Shown piece by piece: positions 5,378 to 6,143 of a stretch of DNA of 6,143 nt. Under the pieces are notes generated by a model. It ran no database searches. It had not been told where the DNA came from and was given only the letters and a program-made list of their open reading frames with translations. The DNA comes from Bacteroidota bacterium (GTDB lineage Bacteria > Bacteroidota > Bacteroidia > J057): positions 1-6,143 of the forward strand of contig CAUJFT010000087.1 in the NCBI GenBank assembly GCA_963169475.1, read 5' to 3'. Every line of letters starts with the position of its first letter. Position 1 is the first letter of the stretch. Made by a program: the position numbers and the translations under genes.

Positions 5378-6143
5378 ATGACAGATAAAGAATTTATCAT
5401 TCACTCAGAATACAAACCCGCCGGAGACCAACCCCATGCCATTCGTCAACTATCGGAAGGGCTTGAAAAGGGAGAAAGGTTTCAGACCCTATTAGGGGTT
5501 ACCGGCTCCGGGAAGACCTTTACCATCGCCAATGTCATCCGGAATCTCAAAAAACCTACCCTAATTATCAGTCACAATAAAACCTTAGCCGCTCAACTCT
5601 ATGGAGAATTTAAGTCCTTCTTTCCCGAAAATTGTGTAGAATATTTTATCTCCTACTACGACTACTATCAGCCGGAGGCTTACATTCCAAGTAGCAATAC
5701 TTACATAGAAAAAGACCTTGCGGTTAATGAAGATATAGAAAAACTCCGCTTAAAAGCGACCACTGCACTTATTAGCGGGAGGAGAGATGTTATTATTGTA
5801 GCTTCTGTATCTTGTATCTACGGTATAGGCAGACCAGAAGACTACGAAGCCAATATTTTTCATGCGGAGCAAGGCTTAATTATTACTCAAAATGTATTCC
5901 TTGATTGTATGGTAAAGTTATTTTACAGTCGCAATCAAATAGAGTTCTCACGCGGAACGTTTAGAGTAAATGGAGATACGATTGATTTATTTCCGGCTTA
6001 TGATGATTTCGGGATACGATTTATTTTTTTTGGAAATGAAATAGAAAAAATACAGCGGTTTGATATTGCCTCCGGAAAAAAGATAGAAACCCTTTCGGAA
6101 TATACGGTTTATCCGGCAAACCTCTTCATCACTAACCGCGAGG
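5378..6143 (+). CDS. uvrB: UvrABC excinuclease subunit B, N-terminal 255 codons (cut by window edge)
   Basis: UvrB is the damage-verifying helicase-like subunit of nucleotide excision repair. It is loaded onto DNA by UvrA and then recruits UvrC to incise on both sides of the lesion, in the cytoplasm. The start reads MTDKEFIIHSEYKPAGDQP, a typical UvrB N-terminus. The Walker A motif is GVTGSGKT (40-47), and the next helicase motif is HNKTLAAQLYGEF (66-78). The DNA-clamping beta-hairpin is YYDYYQPEAYIPSSNTYIEK (93-112), with its aromatic residues intact. VASVSCIYGIG (141-151) follows, then RGTFRVNGDTIDLFPA (192-207) and YPANLFITNRE at the edge. UvrB is usually about 670 aa, so roughly 40% is present, without the later helicase motifs or the UvrC-binding C-terminus. 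No frameshift or odd residue is seen. The ATG has no strong ribosome binding site, as is common in this phylum. Confidence 0.97.
   Translation, partial: MTDKEFIIHSEYKPAGDQPHAIRQLSEGLEKGERFQTLLGVTGSGKTFTIANVIRNLKKPTLIISHNKTLAAQLYGEFKSFFPENCVEYFISYYDYYQPEAYIPSSNTYIEKDLAVNEDIEKLRLKATTALISGRRDVIIVASVSCIYGIGRPEDYEANIFHAEQGLIITQNVFLDCMVKLFYSRNQIEFSRGTFRVNGDTIDLFPAYDDFGIRFIFFGNEIEKIQRFDIASGKKIETLSEYTVYPANLFITNRE

Noticed and set aside
1..6143. CRISPR array, tRNA or rRNA
   Set aside because: No spaced direct repeats, cloverleaf or conserved ribosomal RNA segments were seen on either strand.

Overview
The window looks like chromosomal DNA from a member of the Bacteroidota. The evidence is AT-rich intergenic sequence, repeated TAnnTTTG-type -7 promoter boxes (1029-1036, 2289-2296, 2327-2334, 3967-3974, 5304-5311), no strong Shine-Dalgarno sequences, and a UvrB of the usual bacterial type. 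The genus cannot be read from the sequence.

Layout. Positions 1-2266 (minus strand) hold two exported proteins. The first, 2266->1106, is a DUF4384-like protein. It is followed 99 bp downstream by a caspase-family (C14) peptidase, 1006->242. The peptidase frame stops at 242, but the same protein clearly continues one frame over to the left window edge. That continuation carries the conserved caspase C-terminal F-Y-F element and then a TPR-like segment, so a one-base frameshift at about 252-262 seems to have split the gene. A second, divergently transcribed caspase-family gene (2423-3868, plus strand) encodes a catalytic domain without a signal peptide, one membrane helix, a long Lys/Pro/Glu-rich linker and a PEGA-like C-terminal domain. 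It ends in a strong intrinsic terminator (3881-3926).

Positions 3945-5004 are a complete but dead IS630/Tc1-type insertion sequence of 1060 bp. It has imperfect 25-bp terminal inverted repeats, flanking TA dinucleotides, and a transposase broken by two frameshifts and two stop codons. Positions 5005-5377 are mainly non-coding: two inverted repeats, one doubtful small minus-strand ORF, and a promoter box. From 5378 to the right edge lies the first 255 codons of uvrB (nucleotide excision repair).

How the genes may work together. The three genes at 1-3868 look like one caspase locus: a secreted caspase with a TPR-like tail, a secreted DUF4384-like partner, and a membrane-anchored caspase facing the cytoplasm. 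The most striking observation is that the octapeptide TKAPIIGS occurs in the secreted caspase, in the loop after the catalytic Cys where family members are often self-processed. It occurs again in the neighbouring DUF4384-like protein, between its two halves, and the two copies differ only at synonymous positions. A shared cleavage or recognition site is one testable explanation. uvrB and the insertion sequence appear unrelated to this locus.
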